From Hirudo medicinalis (Eukaryota; Annelida; Clitellata; Hirudinida; Hirudinidae), in NCBI GenBank assembly GCA_011800805.1, contig MPNW01000041.1, positions 300,224 to 364,223 of the forward strand: a stretch of DNA of 64,000 nt, in the 5' to 3' direction. Positions 11,617-29,300 of this stretch are shown here, piece by piece. The stretch's first letter is position 1; every line of letters starts with the position of its first letter. Position numbers and translations under genes: made by a program. A model generated the notes under the pieces. The model saw only the letters and a program-made list of their open reading frames with translations. It did not search any database and was not told where the DNA came from.

Positions 11617-13171
11617 TTAACTTTTTTCCTCAAATTTAACTTTGTCTCCACCATAAGGTTTGTAGACAGATTTGCCTGGAAAAACCAAATACAGAAATTA
11701 AGTAATAGAAAATTCTAAAAATTATTAAAAGTAATAAAACCGTAAATACTATTAACCAAACTGTGGAATAAATTACAAAACCTGGTTCAGAGCTTGGGTA
11801 CAGTATGATAAATTTGGGTTCAAGGTTTCCAACTTGGTACAGTTTGTCCAAACATAGATCCATACAGGATGCTTCCGATAGTTTCATCTGCAAATAGAAA
11901 GAAATATAAACATTATTTTATAATACATTGCAATATAAAAATAATTTGAAATACCTCATTGAAGACAAGGTAAACTTCATCCTCCTGTTTAAGAACTTGT
12001 GGGTTGGACTTTCGATCATGGTTTTCCAGGTTGAGTTCGTAACCACTCAGGAGAGGCGCTTCACCGATGAGGAAACCGCTTGATTTCTTTTCCAAGTTTA
12101 TTTCTGTTAAATTAAATTTGAATATTCAATGTTAAAGTTAAATGATTCACTGAATAAATAATGATGAAACATCGGTAATTTCAAAAGATCCTTCCACACG
12201 AGCTTAACTAACACAGCACAAACTTCCAACTGAAGATGTTCAGAATCATTCTTTTTCACTTCTACTTTCAAATCGACAGAAGTCGGCCTGCTGGATGGAA
12301 CTGCTTCACTGAACTCGGGAACATTCTGCAAATAATTCATAGTTTTAAAATAAATTACACTAACAAATTAATTAAATTAAATGCGATTAAAAATGAACCT
12401 GCACAAGGAGGGCACCCTCCCCTGATGATTCCATTTTCAGAGGACAACTGACGTTTGAATGCTTAATAATTTATGAATACAATTATTAATAATTTAATGT
12501 TATTGACAACTTAAACAATAAAAATATCTCACGTCAAGAAACAGGCTTCAAACAAAGAATGGACTGAGGACATTCAATGAAAGTTGCTTCTTGTTCGACA
12601 AGATATTGGTATCGACATTGACATGTTCGTGTTCGTGGTAAAGACGGAAGAACTGAGGCAGAGCCTTCAGAGCGACATGTGAGTCCTGAAATGAGCGACT
12701 GATTAATTTTAGATTTCATAACAAAATGAAATCGTTATTTGAAAATTAAGATTTTTCGTTACAAAATTTCACCTAAGATGTGAAAAACACTCCACCAGGA
12801 GTTTCATTACTCCGAGAACAAAGTTGACGAAGGGTCTTGCATCATCCAAGTCGTTCATGGCCAAGGATGTCTTGTTGGCTGGAGAGGGAGCTACCAACTT
12901 TCCTGAGAGAATCAACCTTGATTGACAGAAAACCTGGTAGAGGACCTCACAGGTGGAAAGCGACGATTCAACTTGGTGTTTCACCGACCTACACAAAATA
13001 TTCATCAATGTAGGTAATTTGTTTTGAATAATTGCATAAACAGATAATTTACTCACAACAACTCTTGGTGGTTTGTGATCCATCGAGACTTGCAAGAAGT
13101 GTCCATCTCTGTTTTGGTGGAGAATGGCAGAACCCCTCTTCCAGATGAGCTTCCATAAACTTACCGGATTC

Positions 13172-13195
13172 TTTTTTTTTTTTTTTTTTTTTTTT
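13172..13195. repeat. Poly-T tract (poly-A on the gene strand)
   Basis: An uninterrupted run of 24 T lies within the A2M-like locus just left of the assembly N. Homopolymers like this often break assemblies. Confidence 0.95.
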
Positions 13196-13290
13196 GAGTT
13201 TTTTGTTTTAAAAAAACAAGCTGTTATATACAAAGCAAAAGCATTACAAAAATTCAAATAAACTCAAAGGGCCAGCCTTAAGGAAGCGCA

Positions 13291-13291
13291 N
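13291..13291. other. Single ambiguous base N (possible hidden assembly gap)
   Basis: There is a lone N between AAGGAAGCGCA and ACTTGATATA. Unlike the N at 5087, the flanks are not duplicated. It falls where the central domains of the A2M-like gene should be, so it may mark collapsed or missing sequence rather than one unknown base. Confidence 0.8.
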
Positions 13292-15398
13292 ACTTGATAT
13301 AAAAAAAGCCAGAGAATATTTTGGGAAGAGAATTGAAATCATATGAAAACATGAAAAGAGCAGTTTGTAAATTATGAATTTGTGATATATTTAGCAGGCT
13401 ATTGTTAGTAAATGTAGATAATGTAAATGTAGTAAATGTCTTTGTCCTCAAATTGTGCCTGAAATATTATTTTAAAATAACAATTGTTAAATAATTAGTA
13501 GCATTTGCGAGACTTCAATTCGTCAAAAATAATTTTTACTTCGAGTTCAAGTTTGACGTCTTCCTCGGGAACCTTGAATGAAAACTCGCCGAGGGAATTT
13601 GGTTTGAGTTTTAGCCTGAGTTTCTCTTCTCTGGGACCTTCTGATGCTGAACTGAAGTGCTTGACCTTGACTGTCACCTCTTTCTCCTCTGCATTAAGTG
13701 GAAAGACTTCAAATGGTTTCAGCTGATGTAAAATTAAAGAACGTAATTAAAAAAAGTCGTCTTATATTAAAAGTAAGTTTGTAAGTTTGTATTGCCTTAC
13801 TTTTCCAACATACGACAGTCCAGGTTTGAAAAAGAGAGGAGTAAATTGGAAAATTGGCTGAAGAGCGAAACGTAAGATTGATCGAAGAAGGTGACAAGGA
13901 CATCTCTGGGACCACTAAATCTGGTCTCATTTTGTCTTCTTTGCTTTCTTCCTCCATCTCACCATCACTTTCAATTATTTCTTCACGTGGCGGACGCGTT
14001 TCTTCGACCTTGACTGCAACTTTGACTTCGTGTCCTACCAGAGGTTCTTCCGATTTCAGACCCAAGACTTGTTTGATTTCATCAGGTTTCAGTGAAAACT
14101 CTTTGCTACGAGTTAATATATTTTAAATCACAGTTTTTCCAAAAATGTTTAATTCTACAAATGAACAATTGAATCAAACATTTTACTGTAAGGTCCAACA
14201 GGTTGTTCAATTTCGAAGGTATGGTTTACGACTTGTTCCTGAAATGCAACAATCGATTAATTACAGTTTATTTAAACTTCTTGTTTTAATTCTGTCTGTC
14301 CTCACATGATTTTCCAAAGTGAGAACCAATTCGTCAGAACCAGCAAGGAGCGGAATGATAAATTCTTTCCCGAGGAGGCCTGAAAACGAAAATAACGAAA
14401 TTGAACAGTTTTGCAATTCACAATTCACCTCCGAGAGAATACTACATAAAATAACATCCAAAAGCTTCAAAAAGTTCAAATGTATCAAATTGTGTACCTT
14501 GCTCAGCGGTGACATTCAGCCATTTGACGACACACCATTTGAGTTCTTCAGCATAAAATGATTTTAATATTAATATATTATTTATGAATATTTAATTATA
14601 ATTTAAATCTTACGTGGAAGGAGAGGTTGACAGGCTTCAATTGTTGGATGAGGTCGAGAGATTCAACCAGCATTGAAAGAAATATTTAATTTTAAGTTAT
14701 TAACAATTTTTAACTCCTTTTGTTTAACAAACCAAGTTCTCCAGGGTGGTATTTCAGTTTATCAGTGCGGAGGGAAAACATCAACTCCCTTCTTCCAGTT
14801 GGAACTTCAACTGAACGAGAAAATTTTAAGCACAACTAGACCTTGAGGACTGATTTGTCTCCTAACAACCTCCCATCGGAGGTTACCTGTTCGTGTTCAT
14901 AAAATTATTAAGAACAAGAAACAAGTTCATTGACAAGAAAAAGTACTTCAAATATTTTCTACCAACCAAGACTCTCAGTTAATTGGCGTTCAGAACTTCA
15001 TAGTTGGTCGAAAAACAAAATTATTTACTTGTTGGAGTTTTGTCCAACTCAATTTTCAAAACAGAAAGGTTCCACAGATGGTCGTCTGCTGAAACGCTGA
15101 GATCAAGGACGCATTCATCAGGTTCTTTGTCTTCTTCCTTGGAGTCAGATCGGACGAAATCGAGTAGGTGCAGGTCAATCAGGAGTTCAGAGCCAGGTAC
15201 GAGAACATCGCTTGTAACGACGACGTAGGACCTGAACAAATTATTGAAACATTTAAAACTGTCATCCCAAACATTGAAACTGACTAAATTTTGAAACTCG
15301 CCTACTCACGTGCTAGTTGTTGGAACAGCACGGATGGCCGAACTGAAAGATACGAACGCAACCAGCAAGAAAAGGCATAGATTACTGCCATTTGCGAA

Positions 15399-15996
15399 TA
15401 AAAACAATGATTTATTTAAAATAGAAGAAATCAATGTGGAGAAAACCTCACCTTGAATGTAAGAAGAAATCACAAGGAGCAATTTTTGTTACTGCTTGAC
15501 AATGGTTTTTCTTCAGGCTTTTTCACAGACGATCGATGAACCATTGACTTTGAAGTTTCTACTTAAAACTTGCCTCGAGGTTCAAACTCAATTAATTTGA
15601 AATGGACTAAAACGAAATATAATTTTTATAATATAGTGTTCATAATAACTCGTACATTGCTTTGTATTCACTTCAACTGAAACAAAACATGACAAGACAA
15701 TGAAAATGCTTTACTAAGTCTTGGTTTGCGGGAGGAGGAAACCCGATTTTCAGCACAAAATATAAAATTATTATTGTAATATGACAATTTCATCATAATA
15801 AACGCCAATAACAAGAAATTATGGGTTCAGAATTTGTCAATTTAAACAAAAACTGCAGAGAATATTTCTTCAGAACAACTTCAACAACAAACTGGAATAT
15901 TACAAGTTTGAGGGTTTGACGGTCGCGAAAAAACATGGAAATTAATTACGTTTCCTGATGGTTATTACGTAAATGTACATGTACTTTATTTATAGA
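15399..15996. other. 5' flank of the A2M-like gene
   Basis: It contains a plausible donor-like ACATTCAAG|GTGAGG at about 15450-15460 on the minus strand, suggesting a 5' UTR exon. No other gene is seen. Confidence 0.4.
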
Positions 15997-16145
15997 GAAA
16001 TATGCATAGCGTCAGAGGCGCTCTTGTTAACCATTTATATAGCGTTCCTTTGCAGGCTGGGTTTCGAACACGACACATTACGAATGTTGCCATTACCTCC
16101 GTACGCAGGAACGTAACCCATTCGGCCAACCTGCACGCCGTTATG
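15997..16145 (-). mobile_element. tRNA-derived SINE (family A)
   Basis: On the minus strand it starts with a pol III-type head: GCAGGTTGGCCGAATGGGTT resembles a tRNA A box (TGGCCGAATGG) and GTGTTCGAAACCCAG resembles a B box. Then come an unrelated body (CGCTATATAAAT) and a 3' end containing GCGCCTCTGACGCTATGCA. That last segment (16003-16021) is identical to the 3' end of the LINE at 56396-56414, implying the SINE borrows the LINE tail for retrotransposition. Confidence 0.85.
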
Positions 16146-16289
16146 GTAATGATTTACTTGGAATTGGTTTCCTATATTTTGCTGCTATTTGATATTTATA
16201 TTTTATTTTGTTATTTGTGCTAGTGTTGGATATGTGGTTTGAGCTTTCACGAGAAGGTTTTGCATAATTAATAATTACGAATAATATTA

Positions 16290-16318
16290 ATAACAACAAT
16301 AATAATAATAATAATAAT
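16290..16318 (+). repeat. (AAT)n microsatellite
   Basis: Short AAC/AAT triplet run about 145 bp 5' of the SINE head. Confidence 0.8.
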
Positions 16319-16827
16319 GCAACGTTGCACATGGGTTTTAATCAATACAATTCAACTGAGAACGCCTTCCACTTGCACATCGACGCTGAACACCAGTTGC
16401 CAAGCCCTAAAGAGTTTCATCAAATATGATTTCAATGAGATGCCATTGATTTTCCATCAATAGCCATTCAGACTATAATTTATTTATTCAAAATATATTT
16501 CTAACAGCATAATCTTATTTTAAATAACCAACGAATAAAGTGAATGTTATTTGTCATTTTGTAATTCCGTTTCTAACAAGAATTTTATTGATAATGACAA
16601 AAAGTCGACGCATTTGTGCGTAATTAAATTTACTATTACAGATATTGTTCATTCAATATTTCGTCACTTGTTGCTTTAGTCATTATTCATTAAATATAAA
16701 TTGTGAATAACTGTTGGAGAATTGTGTTCATTGAGACTATTTTTTGCATCAAAATGTTGGTGAGTCACAATGACTGCTTAATCATCTGTTATATAAGGAA
16801 GTCTATTCAATTCATTGTAATACTTTA

Positions 16828-16945
16828 GGTGCCTCTGACACTATAGGCGGTCATACAAACTATTAATAATAAAGTTATTATTATATAATTATAGAATTTA
16901 TTATTATTATTGATAGCAATCATAACTTATTATTACTATTATTAT
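16828..16945 (+). mobile_element. 3' tail fragment of the LINE family, with (ATT)n end
   Basis: GGTGCCTCTGACACTATAGGCGGTCATACAAACTATTAATAAT follows the LINE 3' end at 56395-56440 position by position with about eight changes, and likewise runs into an ATT-rich tail. It is a very short 5'-truncated copy. Confidence 0.7.
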
Positions 16946-17415
16946 TTTAGGATGGACATCAACTCCACAACTTCCTCCTCACAAGCTCCATCTAGTGAAT
17001 TGCTTAATAAGTTCTACTTTTTTTTAACATGAGACTTTGTGAATTTTACAGAAAAAACCCTTAGAAATCATCAGCAAGCTAGCAATTTGTCTCAAAATTG
17101 AAAATAAATTGAAGGTTTCCTGAAATTTCGAAATAGCAAATAAAATTTAATGAAACTTTTCGAAGCTTTAACTAAGGGTCACGTGAAGGCATAATTTCTT
17201 AGCACAACAAAACTCATTCAGTTATTCAAGAGCGAGGCGCTGACATTACATTTATTTTTGAAATTATTTTTAAGAAATATGAGCTTAACAAGCAACAATT
17301 CTATGATCAACATTTTCTTCCTAAATTACGAATACATTATGCATATATCATTATTGTTCTAAATAATTAAATATGTTCGAAATTGAAGTCATGCACGGTG
17401 GTGATGGTCAACATA

Positions 17416-22650
<5,235 letters not shown>

Positions 22651-23184
22651 TTCAGCAGTTTCATGGACAACTTCAATGGTTTGCAAACGCACCAAGTTTT
22701 AAATGCTTGCTGCGGGGGACTTTGCACCTACTGAAACGAACTTAACGCCAATGAGTTTTTATTAAATAGCGTGTCACACTCTATAGATGAAGCGCGCATC
22801 CAACCCTTTTGCGCCAGACGAATCTGACCTTCACGTGCGAAAAGATGCAGAACGCGAGTCATGAAATGTCATTTGATGACATTTTTTTTTCTTTTTTTTA
22901 TGACATTTTCCGAACTGACTGAGACTAAATCAGAGAGGCAAAGTCCAACCACAAGGTTTGTTGGGCTTTGAACCCTTAACTCAAATTTTATTTCTAAACG
23001 AAGTGTCTCGAATTTCTTTTCACATGCTTGATTTTTTTAGCTTTATTACCATTTACATGTACTGACTGATAATTAAGAATCAGGTTATTACCAAAGGCTT
23101 TGTGAAAACTTGAAGAGTTACCTTCAAAAAAAAAGTTTTTATGTCTTATTTAACAAGTTAAATGATGCATAACGTTTATAAAGT
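22651..23184. other. Spacer between KMO start and Nkx6 end
   Basis: Only about 530 bp separate the KMO ATG from the Nkx6 stop on the same strand, so it must hold the Nkx6 3' UTR and the KMO promoter. No motif is strong enough to call. Confidence 0.5.
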
Positions 23185-24887
23185 TCACTGCTGATCGTAA
23201 CGATTTCGAAAGGACGGATCAGTCGAAACACTTTTCTTTCTCCATTTCGTTCGCCTGTTTTGAAACCACACCTGTTGACAAGAAACAAAACAAATCAGAA
23301 AACAAAGGAAGCGATGAAGTTAATAAAGGTCTCCAAGGTCTAACGAGTCAATACTCTGTCAGCATTCTACTTGAAATTTATCTACGCCTCCAAGGTTCTT
23401 GTAAATAGTTTCAATGGTTCTACTTTGAATCAAAAGCTTTTAAGCATTAATGCTGAAGCATTATATGGCGAGTCACAAATTGGAATGAAAAAACTTGGAA
23501 ACTGTTGTCGTTCAAAAGTTGGAATTCAATTTAATTATCCAATAATGCCAATTATTATGTTATGATATTAAATAGGCTTTTAGAAACGGTGAAATTGCAG
23601 TTGCGTTTTAAGACTGATTTAATTGGCTTTTGACTTAATTAGCAAGGGAAAGACATTTCGCTAATGCCTTTGTAATGCATATTAGTAGCACAAATATTAT
23701 GTCGTTTAAGTTATGTAACATATATCGCATGTAACCAATAAACGCTAGGGCTGGAAGGTCATACAGCGTTTATGATATCTTTGACACAATTCAAAAGATT
23801 TTAACAGCCAACACGTTTTCAATGGTGTGAACAGAGGAAGAACACATTCTGAATGTAAAAGCCATTGTTAGAGTTGTTACAAAGGCTGATCAGAAACCAG
23901 GCAACATTGCCTTGAGCTGTTGTTGTCGGACAACAGCTAATTTATTAGTGTGGTTGCTAAGCAACACCTGTTTGCTTGTCAATGAGATGACACCGATTAA
24001 GAAATATGGCTCGTGGACAGCTGTGCAATCATTTCTTCCTCAAGCGAACAAACCGTGCTTAGCAGAGCTTTGCGTGCACAAGTGATTGATTAACAATAAT
24101 TCTTAAATATTTTGTAATGCTACAATACCACTGCATTTTTATTTAGAATCTAATAATAACTGAATAATAAAATGTTAATCAATAACAACGATTCAATTCA
24201 ATAATAAATTACCTTCACTTGACTTTCTGTCATTCCGAGATCAGCTGCCAAGGCAATCCTTTCAGGTGCCGTCAAATACTTGGTTTGTTCGAAAACCTTT
24301 TCAAGTGCAAAAATCTGTTGGCCATTGAACGTGGGACGTGATGGTTTTACTTTGGATTTTTCTGCCGGCGTTTCGCAGCAAGAAGAATCCACGAAGTTTG
24401 GAAATATTTCTGAATTTCCTAGAGCTGAATGTATGCCTGGTTGATGTCCGATTGACTTGAAATGTTTCACGAGAGCATCTGCCTGGAATTCCTCCCTTGG
24501 ATTTGTTTCATTTTGACTATGGTAGTGGAGCGGACGAGTGGTTTCTCCCTGAGTAAAAGATGCACTTAAATTGCTGCTGACCATTTGTCCAAGACTTTGG
24601 TGAGCTTTCTCATGAGCAGTATTATTTTTCAGGTTGTAACTCCCTAAAAATATCGGTGACTCAAAGCTTTGTGCGGTGTACTTTTTACAACTAAACATGT
24701 TTCTTAGCAAACAAAGCACGCAAATATACATCTGAAGATAAATAATCTTGTGTTTTATTTGGTACCTCTTCTGATCAATCAGGTGTGACGGATAGGCGGA
24801 GCTTGTAGTGTTGATTGGCGGAGTGATGAAGATAGGAAGTGATATTCTATTTGCGGCAAGTATATCCACGATGAGGTGGGATTTCAT
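23185..24887 (-). CDS. Nkx6-type homeobox transcription factor
   Basis: Exon 1 (24213-24887) and exon 2 (23185-23271) join in phase 0, giving 253 aa if the first ATG is used. The homeodomain reads [55 protein letters not shown]. The QQIFALE, FEQTKYL and [22 protein letters not shown] blocks are diagnostic of the Nkx6 class. An intron splits the homeodomain between K46 and V47. The N-terminus has a DIL-type motif ([12 protein letters not shown]) that may correspond to the Nkx6 SDIL repressor region. The protein stops only 13 residues after WRKK ([15 protein letters not shown]), so the C-terminal tail is short. Family members are DNA-binding repressors in motor-neuron and, in vertebrates, pancreatic beta-cell specification. 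A 34-bp segment in exon 1 flanked by GT and AG could be a tiny intron, so the N-terminal 60 residues are uncertain. Confidence 0.93.
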
Positions 24888-24904
24888 ACTTGGTGCAAGA
24901 AGTT

Positions 24905-25085
24905 ATTGATTTCTACTGTTATTACTATTATTATTACTTTATTAATATTATTGTTATTATTACTTTATTATTATTATTGTTATTATTATTATTGCTTTAT
25001 TATTATTATTATTGTTACTATTACTTTATTATTATAGTTATTATTACTTTATTACTATTATTATTACAGTTATTTTATTTTTTAA
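24905..25085 (+). repeat. Interrupted (TTA)n microsatellite
   Basis: TTATTA, TTG and TACTTT triplets repeat for about 180 bp just upstream of the Nkx6 start. A 133-codon open frame of mostly L, Y and I that runs through it is an artefact of the repeat. Confidence 0.9.
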
Positions 25086-26129
25086 ATTATATTTTTATTT
25101 ATTTATTATCAACCTCGGTCAAAGGGTCATTCGAACGCTTACTTGAGCAAGTGAACTCAGCAAAACAGAAATCCACAAAATTTGAACGAAAGCATCAATG
25201 GCAGCAAAAAACTAAACTAACATCACGTGGCTCAAAAATAAAATACATTCGTTGGTGGAAGCACAAACAGAAGAAAATTATTTGTAGGTGATTTATTTTT
25301 TGATTTATTGATTGAAGTTAAGTTCACGAATAGCCGAGTCAAAACGAGAGACATGATGAATTTACAATATCGACAGTTATTATTATTACTATTATTAATC
25401 AATTCAACCATCAATTCCAATCATGACAAAAGCACATTTTAAAAAATATAGAAAAATAAAAGCTCCGAAAGATGCCGGAAAAGCATTTAATTTAAGATTT
25501 CACTCACAAAAACATTAAATAAATAGATTAATTAAGTAAATAATAAATTGTTGATTGATCTGATTGTTTCTAAACAATTGAATGATCTGATTTATCGTAA
25601 ATAATGAGCACCTGATTGAAGATTGAGTCATCAAAGAAGAACATCCCACTGCCATTTCCTGCACGCCCCTCAAAACAGAGGATGATGATCATCTCCAAAT
25701 GAAATGCGTCGCACGAATCATGCTTGGATTTATTTGAAAGGAAATTCCTCGCAACACGTTCGACTGAAAGGCTTGGATTTAAGTCTCCCGTGAGACATAA
25801 AGGCAACCTTGATCAATTGATTGATGGGCCTCCGCAACAGGTCGGCATGAAAAGATTTCCTAGGTTTCAATCGTCGCCAAATTGTTGGGCGTGGATTAAT
25901 CGATGTCTTTGATGGAAAAGAATTCACTTTTAGCCTTTCAATGCCTCAAACGAGCAACCAGATTCTCCTTTGGTTCATCACGCAGTGTCCTTAACGCCCG
26001 AACCCATCATAAATTCTACCGTCACTAAAATAGATTAGCGGTCCTGAAGTTATTAATATTTATTATTATTATTATTGTTGTTATTATTATTATATTGTTG
26101 TTAGTATTATCATACCATCATTTTAATTA
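25086..26129. other. Nkx6 upstream region, no gene recognised
   Basis: AT-rich with a second (ATT)n run at 26055-26095. Open frames at 25570-25930 on both strands overlap each other and have no family resemblance. Confidence 0.4.
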
Positions 26130-26130
26130 A

Positions 26131-26262
26131 CCTTGGTATGCTGGTTGGCTGAATGGGTTGCTTTCATGCATGGCAAAAGTCGCAATGTATCGTGTTTGCA
26201 ACCCAGAGAGCACCCTCGGATAGGGGCGCTATATAAATTGTAGAGCGAGTAAAAAGTGCCAT
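26131..26262 (+). mobile_element. tRNA-derived SINE (family A)
   Basis: The head TGGTTGGCTGAATGGGTTGC (A box), B-box region ATCGTGTTTGCAACCCAG and body GGGGCGCTATATAAATTGTA parallel the minus-strand copy at 15997-16145. The GCGCCTCTGACGC tail is absent here, so this copy ends early or has diverged. Confidence 0.8.
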
Positions 26263-26387
26263 GATGTTTGAGTCTACACGTTGAGACTCGGTTCAGCACA
26301 TTTATTCATCTTATGAGCACCAGAAATTAGTTAATATGATAATTCACATTTGAAATAAACAAAGCAAAGTCAAAAGATTGGTTCAGC

Positions 26388-29300
26388 CTAGATGTATAAG
26401 GATTTTATTTCTTTCAAGCTGTGGTTCCAGTACCTTTCCATAGCCATCTTATCACATCTAAATTCATTCTGATCTGTGTCAATTGCCGCCAAAAGATGGC
26501 CAATGCAAGAAAAGAAGTCCTGAAGGTTTAAATATTTAATTACTTAATTTGTTAATATATTAAATATATTTACTGGTTATATCCATACCTCTTGTATTTC
26601 CAAGGCACATTCAAATATTGATGTGTGAACCTCTGTTTTTCTTTCGGACGTGATGCTGATGCTACTCAGATCCTGGTCATCATCTGATTCTTGTCCATCA
26701 TTGTCTGAGTTAGCATCATTTGAGGGTATCACAGATATATTCTTTTCAATTCGTTCCCACATTTTTGTATAGATGTCCAGATTTGGTAAATCTAAAAATA
26801 TAAGCAAATGCTTGTCATTCATTAGCTGTTATTAACAATTATCTCTGTTTTATATATTTATGTAGAACAACGTACTGGTCCAAATTGTGTCGGAGTCCAC
26901 ATCTGATTCTGCTACAAGCACATAAATGTATATGCTAACATAATTTAACCAGTTTGAATAACTTAGCTAAATAAGTTTAGAGTTTGATTTACATGCCAGT
27001 AAAGCATTTACATATTCAAATTACCAAAGTTCTTCACATAAAGTTTGTCTACTTCATTGAATGAATTTCTCACAAATTTTGTCAATTGCTTCATGAGTTT
27101 TGGCATGAAATCTAGTATGGCTTTCTGAAATATATAAAATGTTCAAAACAAAAGACTTTCAGTGGTATAACATTTAATATTCATAATATAAGTTTATGTT
27201 CTTATGTGACATATTATTGATCATTCGTTATAAGCTCAAAATGCTAAGATCAGCCTTCCTTTCATGGCTTGAGCACAATATGCATGCCAAATATAGACAA
27301 TGCTTAGTTTAAGCAAATTTCTCATATACATCAAGCAATGGAATTTATTCAAATTTTGACATTATGTCACTTTACTACACATAAAGCAACTTGTAAACTT
27401 GGACTTCCTAGAAACATTGAAACTTGTAAATTAAGTAAAATTTTGTTTTTGGGCCACCACAAATAGATAGAAAGGATACATTTAAGACATTTAAGATAGT
27501 TTTTTTTAGCTGATGATAGTTTGGTTATGGGCAGAGGTAAAGGCATTGTCTGAAAATGAGAGATTGAAGCCTTCAGGAAAGCCAGTTACTCAAGATCGAG
27601 GATTGCTATAGAGCATGTAGGTGATTCATTGTAGATCGCTTAATTACTAAAAATTCAAAAATAACGGCCTAGCAATTCAAGTCATTAAAAAGATATACTT
27701 GAAATCGTGATGTGCTTTGATGATTGTCTGAATCTAATTTTTTTACTTTATTACATAGCAGGGGCTTCTTGACCAAGGATGTTAGATACCAAAGATGTCA
27801 GGCAATCAATACGTAATTTCTTCATGCAAATCAAAGGAATAGAATTTTAGCAGAGAATTTTTGAATTCAAGAACGAAAATGGAAAAAAAAATAAACACAA
27901 AAAATTTAGGGTGGATCGGCACGGATGAAAAGCTACCTGTTTATCGATGAAGAGACGATTGACAGATTTGTTGAGGTTGTTACTTCGAGTTCTTTCCTTC
28001 CTTCGCAGCTCATCAAATGTCTTCTCATTTTGAGGATGCCCTAAAGTGGGTCTCAAGGCGTTTAAGTGGCTTGCCTTAAAAATAAAATGCAGCAATTTGA
28101 GCCACTTGTGTGGAAGTCAGCTGAATATTTAAAAATGATTGCAAATAATAATCACAAGCCATTATAGAATGGGAGATGTGAGATCATTATAAAATGCCAC
28201 TACTAATTCCAAATCACCTTGCTAATGTTAGATTCTTCAACAACTTTCTTCAAGCAGTCATTGAAGACATTAAGGTGCTCATTAAACTGGCTCAAATTGA
28301 GGGAATACGTCCTTTTCATGGTCTTTGTAAACATTCGTGAAACTGCTTCCTCGAACCTCTTTACGTCTGCCTCAAATTCTAAATATTCATAAAAAATTAA
28401 TAATTATAATAAAACTAAATAAACATCATGCTGCTGTTTAGTGACAAATGCACCCTTCCATACAAAGAAAACAAAATCTTGTTTGAATGTTCTCTGGTCG
28501 GTCATTAACAAAAATGGAGAATAGTACAGGGATAAAAGGACAGGGATAAAAGGACAGGGATAATAGTACAGGGATAATAGTACAGGGATAATAGGACAGA
28601 GATAATAGGACAGAGATAATGATAAGGATACGAAACCTTGCAGAGCTTCTGTGTAATATTTATCTGCTTTTTCATGGACATCGATTAGTCTCATAAACAA
28701 CTTCCCATTGAATTCATCAAGATTCTTGTTTGGTAAGAGGTACAAAAACTCTTCTGGAATGCCACTATTTTCCTTATAAAATGCCTAGATTGAATTAATA
28801 AAAATAAATAATGTTTGTTTTCAAACAGGACATTTATTTAAGGATTTTAAATGCTGATTTCGAAGCAAGTTCATTGATTACACAAGCAGACCTCTGACAG
28901 TTCTTTGAGTATGTCTGAAATTTCTTTTATGAGTGCCTTCATTTTACCCTTGAAAGTGTCTTCATCAACATTTTCTTCAGTTGTTTCACTGCTCCTAACA
29001 ATAAACATTCTTAGGATAATTTGGACTCAAACAGCCATTGCTAATAAATCATTAATTGGTCATTACAATTTTGATCTTTCACTTTCATTGACCAAACTTT
29101 TTGATTTTCTAGGCACTTCACATGAGGGCACTGCAATTGCAACGAATTAACAAGTACAACTAATTATTTTACCAGAAACTAAGATTCCTTTGCAGAATCA
29201 AGTCATATCAGCTATTTGTGCTAAACACTAAACAGTGTTTAATAAAAAACAAATAAATAAAAATTTGAAATAAATAACAAGCCCACCAACCCTGCTGAGG

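Larger units (their letters stand above)
11617..15398 (-). pseudogene. Alpha-2-macroglobulin / thioester-protein (TEP/C3/CD109) family gene, disrupted and missing its middle
   Basis: Exons run from a signal-like segment (SNLCLFLLVAFVSFSSAIRA, about 15306-15370) into macroglobulin domain 1 (15029-15231: SYVVVTSDVLVPGSELLIDL). MG2 follows (RRELMFSLRTDKLKYHPGE, about 14745-14820), with MG3 and MG4 pieces to about 13495 (FFKPGLSYVGK). The 3' part has the end of the thioester domain (DLDDARPFV; NETPGGVFFTS; DSHVALKAL) and a receptor-binding domain (SGFLIGEAPLLSGYELNLEN; LYQVGNLEPKFIILYPSSEPG), stopping at 11617. The family comprises secreted or GPI-linked protease traps and complement-like opsonins. 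Oddities: no clear initiator ATG; no GCGEQ-type thioester motif, bait region or MG5-7; an N at 13291 exactly where these should lie; a frame change inside the thioester-domain exon near 12815-12825; TAG (12773-12775) where the family has Gln of TQD; and conflicting frames at 13800-13900. It is a pseudogene or a badly assembled locus. Confidence 0.75.

Noticed and set aside
13495..14126. Plus-strand serine-rich frames
   Set aside because: Antisense shadows of the A2M-like exons.
24890..25291. 133-codon plus-strand frame of mostly Leu, Tyr and Ile
   Set aside because: Its first half is a (TTA)n microsatellite; it has no family resemblance and no splice context.
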